Positions 43,033 through 50,856 of a stretch of 64,000 nucleotides of DNA are shown here, piece by piece. The stretch is taken from assembly GCF_000426865.1 (NCBI RefSeq), contig NZ_KE384582.1, positions 62,001 to 126,000 on the forward strand, given 5' to 3'. A model generated the notes under the pieces. It ran no database searches, was not told where the DNA came from, and worked only from the letters and a program-made list of their open reading frames with translations. The translations under genes were made by a program, and so were the position numbers. This DNA is from Citrifermentans bremense R1 (GTDB taxonomy: Bacteria; Desulfobacterota; Desulfuromonadia; Geobacterales; Geobacteraceae). Within the stretch, counting starts at the first letter, position 1. Every line of letters starts with the position of its first letter.

Positions 43033-44655
43033 ATGATCCATCTGTCCAACATCACCAAGCAGCACGGCTCGCAGGTACTCTTCCGCGAGGCGAGCTTCCA
43101 GATACTCCCAGGCACCCGGACCGGCCTTGTCGGCCCCAACGGCGCAGGGAAGACCACGCTCTTTCGCATCATCACCGGCGAAGAGGAGGTGGACGCCGGC
43201 GAGATGACGCTGGCCAAGAAGACCACCATCGGCTACTTCTCGCAGGACATAGGCGACATGCGCGGGAGATCCGCGCTGCAGGAGGTGATGGCGGTTTCTG
43301 CCGAGACGGTGCGCCTTGCCGCCGAACTGAAGCAGATGGAAGAGCAGATGGGGCTCCCCATGTCCGACGACGACATGGCGTCGCTTTTGGAGCGCTACGG
43401 CTCCGCGATGGAGGAGTTCGAGCACCGGGGAGGGTACGATCTCGATTCGCGCGCCCAGGAGGTGCTGACCGGCCTGGGTATCGGGCCGGACCGCTTCCAT
43501 AACCCGGTGGAATCGTTTTCCGGCGGCTGGCGCATGCGCGTGGCGCTTGCCGGCATCCTGACGCTACAGCCCGACGTATTGCTTCTGGACGAGCCGACCA
43601 ACCACCTGGACGTCGAATCGATCATCTGGCTTGAAGAGTGGCTTGCCAATGAATTCACCGGGGCGTTGCTGATGACCAGCCACGACCGCGATTTCATGAA
43701 TCGCGTGGTGACCCGCGTCATCGAGGTGGCCAACAAGACGGTAACCACCTACGGCGGCAACTACGACTTCTATGAAAAGGAGCGCGACATCCGCCGCGAG
43801 CAGCTGATCGCGAGCCACAAGCGCCAGCAGGAGATGCTCGCTAAGGAGGAGGAATTCATAGCCCGTTTCGCCGCCCGCGCCTCCCACGCGGCCCAGGTGC
43901 AGTCCCGGGTGAAGAAGATCGAGAAGATCGAGCGCATCGAGATTCCGCCCGAGGAGCGGGTGGTCCGCTTCGAGTTCGCAGCCCCCCCCAGAAGCGGCGA
44001 CGACGTGGTGGCTATGGATGGGCTGGGAAAGAGCTGGGAACAGCCGGACGGGAGCCTGCAGCCGATCTTCTCCGGCGTCACCGGGATCATCAAAAGGCTC
44101 AGCAAGATCGCGGTGGTCGGCGTGAACGGCGCGGGGAAATCCACCTTCCTTAAGGTGCTCGCCGGCGAGACCGATCCGAGCCAGGGGAGCGTGGCGCTCG
44201 GGGCGAACGTGGAGCTTGGCTACTTCAGCCAGCACGCCATGGAGATCCTCGATCCCAAGAAGACCATCTTCGAAACGGTGCAGGACGTGATACCGCTTGC
44301 GACCATCGGGGTGATCCGCAACCTGCTAGGCTCCTTCCTGTTCCAGGGGGACGACGTGGACAAGAGGATCGAGAACCTCTCCGGCGGCGAGAAGAGCCGA
44401 GTGGTGTTGGCCACGCTCCTGGCCCGGCCGGTCAACTTCCTGGTCCTGGACGAGCCGACCAACCACCTCGACATCCGGTCGCGCGAGATACTGCTGAACG
44501 CCCTGGACAACTTCGCCGGGACCGTCATCCTGGTGAGCCACGACCGCCACTTCCTGCGCCTTTTGGTGGACCGCGTCATCGAGGTGGACCACGGCGAGAT
44601 GAGGCTCTACGAGGGGGATTACGACTACTACCTCTCCAAAACCCATCATGCCTGA
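43033..44655 (+). CDS. ABC-F family ATPase
   Basis: A 540-residue protein with two ABC domains and no membrane segment. The first has GPNGAGKTT, FSGGWRMRVALAG and LLLDEPTNHLD; the second GVNGAGKST, LSGGEKSRVVLA and LVLDEPTNHLD. A charged linker (residues about 240-310) joins them. This layout marks ABC-F translation factors that act at the ribosomal E site, not transporters. Length and linker are close to the YbiT/YdiF type; assignment to resistance is not supported. CAGGAGC precedes the ATG. Confidence 0.93.
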   Translation: MIHLSNITKQHGSQVLFREASFQILPGTRTGLVGPNGAGKTTLFRIITGEEEVDAGEMTLAKKTTIGYFSQDIGDMRGRSALQEVMAVSAETVRLAAELKQMEEQMGLPMSDDDMASLLERYGSAMEEFEHRGGYDLDSRAQEVLTGLGIGPDRFHNPVESFSGGWRMRVALAGILTLQPDVLLLDEPTNHLDVESIIWLEEWLANEFTGALLMTSHDRDFMNRVVTRVIEVANKTVTTYGGNYDFYEKERDIRREQLIASHKRQQEMLAKEEEFIARFAARASHAAQVQSRVKKIEKIERIEIPPEERVVRFEFAAPPRSGDDVVAMDGLGKSWEQPDGSLQPIFSGVTGIIKRLSKIAVVGVNGAGKSTFLKVLAGETDPSQGSVALGANVELGYFSQHAMEILDPKKTIFETVQDVIPLATIGVIRNLLGSFLFQGDDVDKRIENLSGGEKSRVVLATLLARPVNFLVLDEPTNHLDIRSREILLNALDNFAGTVILVSHDRHFLRLLVDRVIEVDHGEMRLYEGDYDYYLSKTHHA

Positions 44656-44766
44656 ACTTTAGAGAGCCAAGATTAAGCTCGGGTCAGATTCTTGTTTGCC
44701 TGGGCCGCCGCTCCATGCTATAAAGCGCATGCAGTTTTACAATGCCCATTGAAAAAGGAGAGCACC

Positions 44767-45159
44767 ATGTCCAACAACAAGAAAAACGAAATGACCTTTA
44801 AATACATTTTTCAATACGACTACAACCCCGTCTACGTGAACGGCGCACACGGCGGCATCTCCCCGCGCGGCGAACTGGTGATGAACTTCTACCTGGAGCG
44901 CCAGCCGCTCCCGAACGCCATCACCCACGAGATCACCCAGGCCGGCACCATCGGCCCCGAGACCGAGGTCGAGCCGTCGGATCTTACGCGGAGCCTGGTG
45001 CGCCAGGTCATCAACGGCGTGGTAGTGAACTACAACACCGCGCGCGAGCTGCACTACTGGCTGGGCGAGAAGCTGAAGGAGATGGAAGCGCTGGAGCAGG
45101 CGAGGGCTGCGGCGATTGCGGCAGCGCAGCAGGCGGCAGGGACCGGCCAGGTTCACTAA
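44767..45159 (+). CDS. Hypothetical conserved protein
   Basis: A 130-residue soluble protein starting at ATG 44767, which follows AAAAGGAG; an earlier in-frame start is rejected as it lacks a ribosome site. Residues 10-60 look beta-rich (YIFQYDYNPVYVNGAHGGISPRGELVMNFYLERQ), and the C-terminus is an Ala/Gln-rich helix. I recall similar unnamed proteins in Geobacter relatives but no function. A hairpin repeat that can terminate transcription follows 20 bp later. Confidence 0.75.
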   Translation: MSNNKKNEMTFKYIFQYDYNPVYVNGAHGGISPRGELVMNFYLERQPLPNAITHEITQAGTIGPETEVEPSDLTRSLVRQVINGVVVNYNTARELHYWLGEKLKEMEALEQARAAAIAAAQQAAGTGQVH

Positions 45160-45178
45160 AAAAGGGACGGCATAAAAG

Positions 45179-45224
45179 GGGGACAGGCTACTTTTTTCCC
45201 GAAAAAAGTAGCCTGTCCCCTTTA
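45179..45224. repeat. GGGGACAGGCTAC inverted repeat, likely terminator
   Basis: A perfect 20-bp stem (45179-45198 with 45201-45220) with a 2-base loop reads GGGGACAGGCTACTTTTTTC on the left, with T after the right arm. Confidence 0.85.
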
Positions 45225-45289
45225 GAGCGAGGGGCGGGCTCTCCTTCAGGGGGGTCGGCCCTTTTTCAGTTTTCATACAGCCAACGGCG

Positions 45290-45420
45290 TCAAACAGGGA
45301 TTTAGCGGATAACGCGGATAACGGCAGATTAAGCCAGAGCAGGTGGTTTTGTTTGATCCGAAGTTATCGTTTTTGGTCCGCGTCTTCCGCGTGCGATGCC
45401 TATTAGCGTTTTTGAGTTTT
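45290..45420. repeat. Imperfect inverted repeat with GCGGATAACGCGGATAAC words
   Basis: GATTTAGCGGATAACGCGG on the left is partly complementary to CCGCGTCTTCCGCGTG and the following TAGCG on the right. It occupies the gap up to the rlmI gene. Confidence 0.65.
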
Positions 45421-45432
45421 TGAGAGGATAAG

Positions 45433-46632
45433 ATGTCGAAAGCATGCACGGTTGGGCCGGAATCGGTACGGATGATTGAGCTCGGGCACCCCTGGATCAT
45501 CGCCGACAGCTATACCAAAAAGTGGCCGGCTGGCGAGACCGGCGACCTGGTGGAACTGGTGGACCCTTCGGGGCGCTTCCTGGCCCAGGCGCTCTTGGAT
45601 CCCAAGGACCGGATCGTCGCGCGGGTGCTGTCGCGGGAACGGATGCGCCTGGACCGGGGGTGGGTGAAGGAGCGGCTGCAACGGGCCATCTCCCTGCGAA
45701 GAGACCATGCCGGGCTCGTCGACACCGACGCCTATCGTCTGGTCAACGGCGAGGGGGACCTCCTTCCCGGGATCACGGTAGATCGCTACGGCGATTACCT
45801 GATGGTGCAGATCTACTGCTCCGGTTGGCGCAGGCACCTGAAGCTGGTAACCCAGGCGCTAGAGGAGTTGCTGGAGCCGGCCGGCATCTACGAGAAGAGC
45901 CGTCCCCAGAACACCCGGGAGCTGGAATCGGGCGGGGAGGGGAAAAAATACGGGCAGCTTCTCTCGGGCAAACCCGCTCCGGAACCGCTCGTGGTGCTGG
46001 AGAACGGGCTCAGCTTCCAGGTAAGCCTGGAGCGCGGCCTTAACACCGGCTTGTTCCTCGACCAGCGCAAGAACCGGCGCGACCTGATGGCGCGGGTGCA
46101 GGGGAAGCGCTTTTTGAACCTCTTCAGCTATACCGGCGCCTTCTCCGTCGCCGCGGCTGCGGCAGGTGCAAGCCTTGTCACCAGCGTCGACGCTTCGCCC
46201 GGCTACATGGAACAGGCCCGCTCCAACTTCAGTGTCAACCGGCTGAACCCCAAGCGGCACGAGTTCCTGGTCGGGGACTGCCTGACCGTGCTCGACGATC
46301 TGGCGCGGCAAAAGAAATGCTACGACGTGGTTCTCATGGACCCGCCGTCTTTTTCCACCACGTCCAAGAGCCGCTTCACCACGCGCGGCGGGACCGCGGA
46401 CCTGGTCGCCGCCGCCATGAGATTGTTGAAAGGGGGAGGGTTGCTGATCGCTTCCTCGAACCATCAGAAGGTGGATCTCGCCGATTACCTGAAGGAATTG
46501 CGCCGCGGCGCGCTTCAGGCGGGGGGGACGTTGCAGGTGGTGTTGCTATCGGGTCAGCCGGAGGACTTCCCGTACCCGGTCACTTTCCCGGAGGGGCGCT
46601 ATCTCAAGTACGCGATCTGCGTAAAGGGGTAG
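45433..46632 (+). CDS. Class I SAM-dependent rRNA methyltransferase, RlmI-like
   Basis: A 399-residue methyltransferase with an N-terminal PUA domain (residues 1-75), a central EEHD-like region (about 90-190), and a C-terminal Rossmann domain. FLNLFSYTGAFSVAAAAAGA is the SAM site, with SVDAS after it, and VLMDPPSF is the catalytic loop. The family makes 5-methylcytosine at 23S rRNA C1962 in E. coli (RlmI). The base and position here are inferred. The ATG at 45433 has no textbook ribosome site but GAGGATAAG is near. Confidence 0.9.
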   Translation: MSKACTVGPESVRMIELGHPWIIADSYTKKWPAGETGDLVELVDPSGRFLAQALLDPKDRIVARVLSRERMRLDRGWVKERLQRAISLRRDHAGLVDTDAYRLVNGEGDLLPGITVDRYGDYLMVQIYCSGWRRHLKLVTQALEELLEPAGIYEKSRPQNTRELESGGEGKKYGQLLSGKPAPEPLVVLENGLSFQVSLERGLNTGLFLDQRKNRRDLMARVQGKRFLNLFSYTGAFSVAAAAAGASLVTSVDASPGYMEQARSNFSVNRLNPKRHEFLVGDCLTVLDDLARQKKCYDVVLMDPPSFSTTSKSRFTTRGGTADLVAAAMRLLKGGGLLIASSNHQKVDLADYLKELRRGALQAGGTLQVVLLSGQPEDFPYPVTFPEGRYLKYAICVKG

Positions 46633-46653
46633 AGCCGCGGGAAGTGCGCCGTA

Positions 46654-47061
46654 TCAGCTCACCCCGCAGCCGTGCAGGTGCTTGCAGTAGCGCTTGTCGG
46701 TCAGTTCGATATGGTTCAATACCCAACTGGACAAAAACGTCAAAAGTTCCAGCGAGAGCCCCGGCTTCCGCGCATCGAGCTTTTCCTTGAAGGCGAAGGC
46801 TTTGGCGATGAACCTCTGGTGCTCCAGTTCGTGCAGGGCCATTTCGGGGTACTTATGCTTCCTGAAGAGCTCTTCCTCGACCGCGAAATGAACCTGGGCA
46901 TAGTTGAACAGGTTGGTGAGGATGTCCTCGACCATCTCCTCGCCGGCTTTCTCCCTTATAGCGGCATCGAGTTCGCCCATCATCTGGATCAGCCTGCAGT
47001 GCTGCTCGTCGATCTTGGCGATTCCCACGCTCATGCTTTCTGACCATTCGACCATTTCCAT
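46654..47061 (-). CDS. Bacteriohemerythrin
   Basis: A 135-residue four-helix bundle with di-iron ligands in the standard order: DEQH (His21), an N-YAQVHFAVEEE segment with His and Glu, HKYPEMALHELEHQRF with two His, and NHIELTDKRY with His and Asp. It binds O2 reversibly and likely senses, stores or delivers oxygen in an anaerobe. ATG 47061 follows AGGGAGAG; an upstream start is rejected. It has no partner gene in line and is divergent from the next hypothetical gene. Confidence 0.93.
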   Translation of the reverse strand: MEMVEWSESMSVGIAKIDEQHCRLIQMMGELDAAIREKAGEEMVEDILTNLFNYAQVHFAVEEELFRKHKYPEMALHELEHQRFIAKAFAFKEKLDARKPGLSLELLTFLSSWVLNHIELTDKRYCKHLHGCGVS

Positions 47062-47162
47062 TGATCTCTCCCTTTGTTGCGCATGCGTCTGTCTACTGTG
47101 GCGACCGGCAGCACTGCGTGTTATGTTAGACGGCAGTTTCACAGTCCCTACCGGAGCGTGTG

Positions 47163-47759
47163 ATGTCAAAGCCCGAAGAAGACGAGCTGCAGATCGCCTG
47201 CCAGCAGATCCTGCTCCCTGACGCGTCGGTGTTCTCGGTGCAGTGGGTGGACCTGCCTCTCTGGGCCGGTTCCCGTGTCTGCGCGAAGCTGTTGCTGGAG
47301 CAGTACTTCAAGTCGATAAGGCGCTGCACCCTCGGGCTGGTCCGTCCCGCCGTAAATATCGACGGGGTCCATTTCCGGGTCATGTCGACGCGCTTTGCGC
47401 TTCTTTCCTTCGAGCCCGCAAGGTACGAGGCTGACGGGGAGCAGGAAGCGGTCCATCTCTATATCAACGGCGGCTTCCTGGTGCAGGCGGGGGAGTGCGG
47501 CAGGGGGATGTTTTCCCTCTTGGCGCAAACCCGTCCCGACGGGCTCCGCGTCACTGTCGAGCTTTCCGACTACTGCCCGCTCCTTCTCGGGAGCAATACT
47601 CCCTCCAAGTTGCGCAAACTCTTCTACGGCCTCACCCAGTCCTACTTCCACAAAGTGGTGACGGTGAAATATCTCTCCCACCTCTACCGTTTCCTTACCG
47701 GCGCCAAACAGCGGGCCCGCGTGAAAAAGGTCCAGGTGCGTCAGGGCACGGACATCTGA
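47163..47759 (+). CDS. Hypothetical protein
   Basis: A 198-residue soluble protein starting at ATG 47163 (GTG at 47160 is in frame). It contains no motif that I know; a beta-rich central part (FRVMSTRFALLSFEP and AVHLYINGGFLVQAGECGRGMFSLLAQ) is followed by a basic C-terminus (GAKQRARVKKVQVRQG). The basic tail would allow nucleic-acid or membrane contact, which is inference. A repeat-type terminator follows. Confidence 0.65.
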   Translation: MSKPEEDELQIACQQILLPDASVFSVQWVDLPLWAGSRVCAKLLLEQYFKSIRRCTLGLVRPAVNIDGVHFRVMSTRFALLSFEPARYEADGEQEAVHLYINGGFLVQAGECGRGMFSLLAQTRPDGLRVTVELSDYCPLLLGSNTPSKLRKLFYGLTQSYFHKVVTVKYLSHLYRFLTGAKQRARVKKVQVRQGTDI

Positions 47760-47829
47760 CCTACTTTCTTTTCGGTGATCGACTCTGCTACTTGAGGAAT
47801 TTAACAGTGGCGGGGGCTAATGTGGGGAA

Positions 47830-47879
47830 GGGGACAGGCTACTTTTTGATAAAAAAGTTGCCTGTCCCCCTTTTTTTTC
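47830..47879. repeat. GGGGACAGGCTAC inverted repeat, likely terminator
   Basis: GGGGACAGGCTACTTTTT (47830-47847) pairs with AAAAAAGTTGCCTGTCCCC apart from one mismatch, and is followed by a T8 tract. Confidence 0.85.
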
Positions 47880-47890
47880 GTTGGCGTCGC

Positions 47891-48067
47891 CTATTTCTTT
47901 TCGGAAGGGTTGAGTGATTCGTACAGGGCGATCTGCTCGGCGCTGGAGAGCTTTTTACCGCACCCCTTCTTCCCCCTGCACATCCTGCAGCGATCGTCCG
48001 AGCACCATTGGCAGAAGGTGCAGTCGGCGCAGGGGTGCTTCTTACTGTTGTCCTGGTTTTCTGCCAT
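47891..48067 (-). CDS. Cys-rich 58-residue protein
   Basis: A 58-residue protein with seven cysteines in a short span (spacings CADC, CTFCQWC, CRMC and CGKK), which would fit a zinc or Fe-S cluster, and a small helical C-terminus (SSAEQIALYESLN). A longer reading frame extends upstream, but the ATG at 48067 gives the Cys cluster near the start. The ribosome site is weak (GGAAG). The ORF could be real or degenerate; I give moderate weight. Confidence 0.55.
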   Translation of the reverse strand: MAENQDNSKKHPCADCTFCQWCSDDRCRMCRGKKGCGKKLSSAEQIALYESLNPSEKK

Positions 48068-48176
48068 CTTCCAGATCTCCCGGCTGACCTGCCGCCGTTG
48101 TCCGAGAAAAAAATGGGAGCGGCTTACCCACCGCGACAACTTGCGCGGTGAGGTAGCCGCCCCAGTGTAACCTTTC

Positions 48177-48998
48177 CTAGTAGACGAGGTTTCTCTTGGG
48201 AGCCTTCCCTTCCACGATCTGAGCGAACGCTTTCCCCTGGTCCGCGTTGATCAGCAGGTAGCGCGGGAGCTTGTTCACCTTGTCCTGGGCAGTGGCGTGA
48301 TGAGCCTCGATGGTGAAGGTGGCGATGTAACCGGCATCGGCCGCCTTCTTCAGGAGGTAATCGTCATAGATGCCGAAGGGCCAGGCCAGCATGTCGATCT
48401 TGGTCCCCAACTGAGATTCCAGGCGATCCTTCGATTTCTTGAGCTGTGTATGCACCGACTTCTCGAATTCGGCCGGAGCCATCTTCTTCTTATCATGCCT
48501 GAAGTTGGGATGCCAGAAGGTGTGCGACTGGATGTCGAACCCGTTCTTCTGGAGGGTGCGCAACTGGTCCCAGGTCATCGCGTACTTGGCATTGGAAATG
48601 GCGGAGGGGTAGACGAACACGGTGACCGGGACGTTGTACTTTTTCGCCAGGGGGAGCATGTCGGAGTAGACCGACTTATGCGCGTCGTCTTCCACGATGA
48701 CCACCGATTTGGGCGCCGGTGCCGGACCCTTTTTCAGGTAGTAGTCGACCAGTTTGCGGAGCGGTATCACCGTGTAGCCGTTGTCCTTGAGGTACTTCAG
48801 GTGCGATTCGAAGACGCTGGTCTTGATGGTCATGCCATCGGCGACGGTCGGGCCGAAGCGGTGGTAGAGCAGGATGGGGACGTTGACTCCCTGGGTAGCG
48901 GCGGGGGCGTTAGCCTTTATCACGGGACCAGCCGCGTGTGCGCCTGGGGTTAGCATCAGTGTTACGGCGAGCAGCAGCAAAAGGATTCTGCACTTCAT
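48177..48998 (-). CDS. Exported polysaccharide deacetylase family protein
   Basis: A 273-residue protein with a signal peptide (LLLLLAVTLMLTPGAHAA) and a NodB-homology domain. The first motif is present as VIVEDDAHKS rather than the usual TFDDG, and the metal-binding HxxxH is SHTFWHPN. PYLLYHRF-like NVPILLYHRFG at the start of the domain is also typical. The altered first motif keeps two acidic residues, so activity is possible but uncertain. It probably de-N-acetylates a surface or cell-wall glycan. A CCTCC (GGAGG on the coding strand) lies 12 bases before the ATG at 48998. Confidence 0.85.
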   Translation of the reverse strand: MKCRILLLLLAVTLMLTPGAHAAGPVIKANAPAATQGVNVPILLYHRFGPTVADGMTIKTSVFESHLKYLKDNGYTVIPLRKLVDYYLKKGPAPAPKSVVIVEDDAHKSVYSDMLPLAKKYNVPVTVFVYPSAISNAKYAMTWDQLRTLQKNGFDIQSHTFWHPNFRHDKKKMAPAEFEKSVHTQLKKSKDRLESQLGTKIDMLAWPFGIYDDYLLKKAADAGYIATFTIEAHHATAQDKVNKLPRYLLINADQGKAFAQIVEGKAPKRNLVY

Positions 48999-49187
48999 TT
49001 CTTTGTAAGACCTCCGAACGTTGGTTCCCTTTCCTCTGGAAAGGGCGTAGCAGCCACCTACCATAGCAGAAACTCTCAAAATGTGAAACGCCGAAAGAGC
49101 GTTGGAAATGTTCCGATGTTCCGGCGCCTGAAGTTGGGATGGTACAATTACTGCTGTTGCGCCCAGACCAGTAAAAGGAGGGTTCCC

Positions 49188-49634
49188 ATGACACAATACC
49201 TGGTGAAATGCGGCTCCTGCGGGGCCTCGAACCGCATACCGGCGGAAAAAGAAGGTGTCCCCGGGCAGTGCGGCAACTGCCACGCCAAGTTGCCGGCACT
49301 TTACCTTCATCCCCAGCAGTTGAACGACGGCAGTTTCGACGCCTTCATCTCGGGATATAGCGCTCCAGTGCTCGCCGAGTTTTGGGCTCCCTGGTGACCC
49401 CACTGCGTCTCATTCGCACCGGCGGTGCGGAAAGTGGCGGAACTTCTGGCGGGAGAGGCGGCGGTGGTGCAGATCAACAGCGACGAGAGCGCGCGGCTGT
49501 CGGCGCGCTTCAAGGTAAGGGGGATTCCGGTGGTGCACCTGCTGCATAAGGGAATCTCCGTCGACCAGCTCCAAGGTGCGCAGTCGCCGGAGTCCGTACT
49601 GAACTGGTTCAGGCGCAACGAAAAGTCGAAGTAG
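49188..49634 (+). CDS. Selenocysteine-containing thioredoxin with N-terminal zinc ribbon (TGA readthrough)
   Basis: Read through the in-frame TGA at 49395, this is a 148-residue thioredoxin-2-like protein. The zinc ribbon is Cys8/Cys11/Cys28/Cys31 (CGSC...CGNC). The thioredoxin domain has FWAPW followed by TGA (residue 70), Pro-His-Cys73, so the WCxxC active site becomes W-Sec-P-H-C, then the cis-proline loop IPVV and a normal C-terminus. Both sides of the TGA are conserved, with no frameshift or decay, as expected for selenocysteine and not a dead gene. GTAAAAGGAGGG precedes ATG 49188. A SECIS-like hairpin follows the TGA. Standard gene calling would split or truncate it. A simple TGC-to-TGA mutation is the alternative. 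Confidence 0.82.
49398..49436 (+). promoter_or_regulatory. Candidate bacterial SECIS hairpin
   Basis: A stem CGCACC (49415-49420) and GGTGCG (49424-49429) with a short GGC loop sits about 17-32 nt downstream of the TGA, within the range reported for bacterial SECIS apical loops, which usually hold G residues. The structure was judged by eye only. Confidence 0.6.
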
Positions 49635-49698
49635 GCTGCATTGACAGTCGGCCGAGCTTTGGCAGACTTACGTACACACTCAATGGACAGGGGGGAGT

Positions 49699-49845
49699 AT
49701 GACCAGAGATCAGTTGCAGATTCTTGAGAATCAGTTGGTGGCAAACTGTCAATACAAGGGAGTACAACCCACCGTGCACAAGCTTTTGGAAAGCCTGTAT
49801 GAGGGAAAGAGCCTGGACCAGATACTTGAGGAGCTGTTGGAATAG
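49699..49845 (+). CDS. 48-residue helical small protein
   Basis: ATG 49699 follows GGGGGGAG, giving a 48-residue acidic protein (MTRDQLQILENQL... ending DQILEELLE) that looks alpha-helical throughout. It has good codon use for the region and a strong ribosome site, in contrast to random frames. No family is recognised. It follows the selenothioredoxin by 64 bp. Confidence 0.6.
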   Translation: MTRDQLQILENQLVANCQYKGVQPTVHKLLESLYEGKSLDQILEELLE

Positions 49846-49918
49846 CTTTGACAGCATGCAGTCATTAGATGTAAATAACGATAGCGGCTAGAATGGCCGC
49901 CATTAATAGGAGGTGGAT

Positions 49919-50548
49919 ATGAAAAAAACAGTAGTGGCTTCCGTGCTGCTCATGGCAGCCCTGGCAATGCCAAATCTCAGCTCTGCAGCTCCCATGCGTC
50001 CCGGTCCGTATTTTTCAGGTTTCATCGGAGTGACAGTTCCTTCCGAGACCCATGCAGGAGGAGACTTCAATGACACCGTCAATTTCGATCCGGGCCTGAA
50101 CATTGGTGGCACGGCGGGCATGGACTTCGGCACGGTGCGCCTCGAAGGCGAGGTATCCTACAAAGAGGGGAACGTCGACACCATCTATTTCAATAACTCT
50201 CCCCCCCCGAATAGGTTCACGAATACAGACGTGAGCCTGAACGCCACCGCATTCATGGCGAACATGTTCATCGATCTGCACAACAACGGTCCCATCACGC
50301 CGTACCTTGGCGGCGGCATCGGATTCGCCATCTTGAGCCTTGACGACAAGTTCGGTGATTTCTACATTCCGGATGAAGAAGTAGTACTCGCCTATCAGGC
50401 GGGGGGGGGGCTTGAGGTTGCGCTGAACCGGCAGATGTCGTTGGACCTTGGGTACCGCTATTTCCGCACCGACGAGGCAAACTTCGCAGATACCAAGATG
50501 AGGTTCGAAAGCCACAACGCAACGGTGGGCCTGAGGATCAAATTCTGA
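49919..50548 (+). CDS. Outer-membrane beta-barrel protein
   Basis: A 209-residue protein with a signal peptide (residues 1-23, ALAMPNLSSAA) followed by alternating beta strands. PYFSGFIGVTVP starts the barrel, PYLGGGIGFAILS and LDLGYRYFRTDEA are typical of OmpA/OmpW-like eight-strand porins, and the protein ends with VGLRIKF, a terminal Phe after alternating hydrophobic residues, which is the signal for outer-membrane assembly. ATAGGAGG precedes the ATG at 49919. A terminator follows. It carries no known binding motif, so the specific role is unknown. Confidence 0.83.
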   Translation: MKKTVVASVLLMAALAMPNLSSAAPMRPGPYFSGFIGVTVPSETHAGGDFNDTVNFDPGLNIGGTAGMDFGTVRLEGEVSYKEGNVDTIYFNNSPPPNRFTNTDVSLNATAFMANMFIDLHNNGPITPYLGGGIGFAILSLDDKFGDFYIPDEEVVLAYQAGGGLEVALNRQMSLDLGYRYFRTDEANFADTKMRFESHNATVGLRIKF

Positions 50549-50660
50549 GGCTGGAGCGCAAGCGGGAGTTGAAGGACCCACCGGCCGCTGCCGCAGCGTT
50601 GCCGACCGCTGGTTTCCGGTGAATGGGCGCCAGGAAAGGCTTTGAAAAATCAGTAGAAGG

Positions 50661-50700
50661 AAAGGGCCAGCTACGCCGTCGGGCAGCTGGCCCTTTTTTA
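50661..50700 (+). terminator. Terminator after beta-barrel gene
   Basis: AAAGGGCCAGCT and AGCTGGCCCTTT (50661-50672, 50685-50696) are followed by TTTA. Confidence 0.85.
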
Positions 50701-50811
50701 ATGGCTTGGGGCGTTTGGAGGGTGGGGGTGTCGAGTTGGCACCAAGGTTAGTGTTGTAAAAGATGCCGACACGTTCGAGTGTTCCATGTCGACTCTTCTT
50801 ACACAGGCAAC

Positions 50812-50841
50812 AAAAAGCCAGGTTCTTATACCTGGCTTTTC
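50812..50841 (-). terminator. Terminator of the PEP-CTERM gene
   Basis: AAAAGCCAGG and CCTGGCTTTT (50813-50822, 50831-50840) form the hairpin, with a T-rich tail on the minus strand (A5 on the plus strand). Confidence 0.8.
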
Positions 50842-50856
50842 GCTGTCAGCTCAACC

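Larger units (their letters stand above)
50549..50856. other. Intergenic region with two convergent terminators
   Basis: The 308 bp between the beta-barrel gene and the PEP-CTERM gene hold no coding sequence; the two hairpins listed separately account for most recognisable structure. Confidence 0.6.

Noticed and set aside
49425-49634. Downstream half of the thioredoxin as its own small gene
   Set aside because: It starts within the thioredoxin fold and has no ribosome site; it is better read as the continuation past the TGA.
49188-49634. Simple nonsense pseudogene
   Set aside because: Only the Cys codon is changed, and no other damage is present, so selenocysteine is preferred, although not proven.
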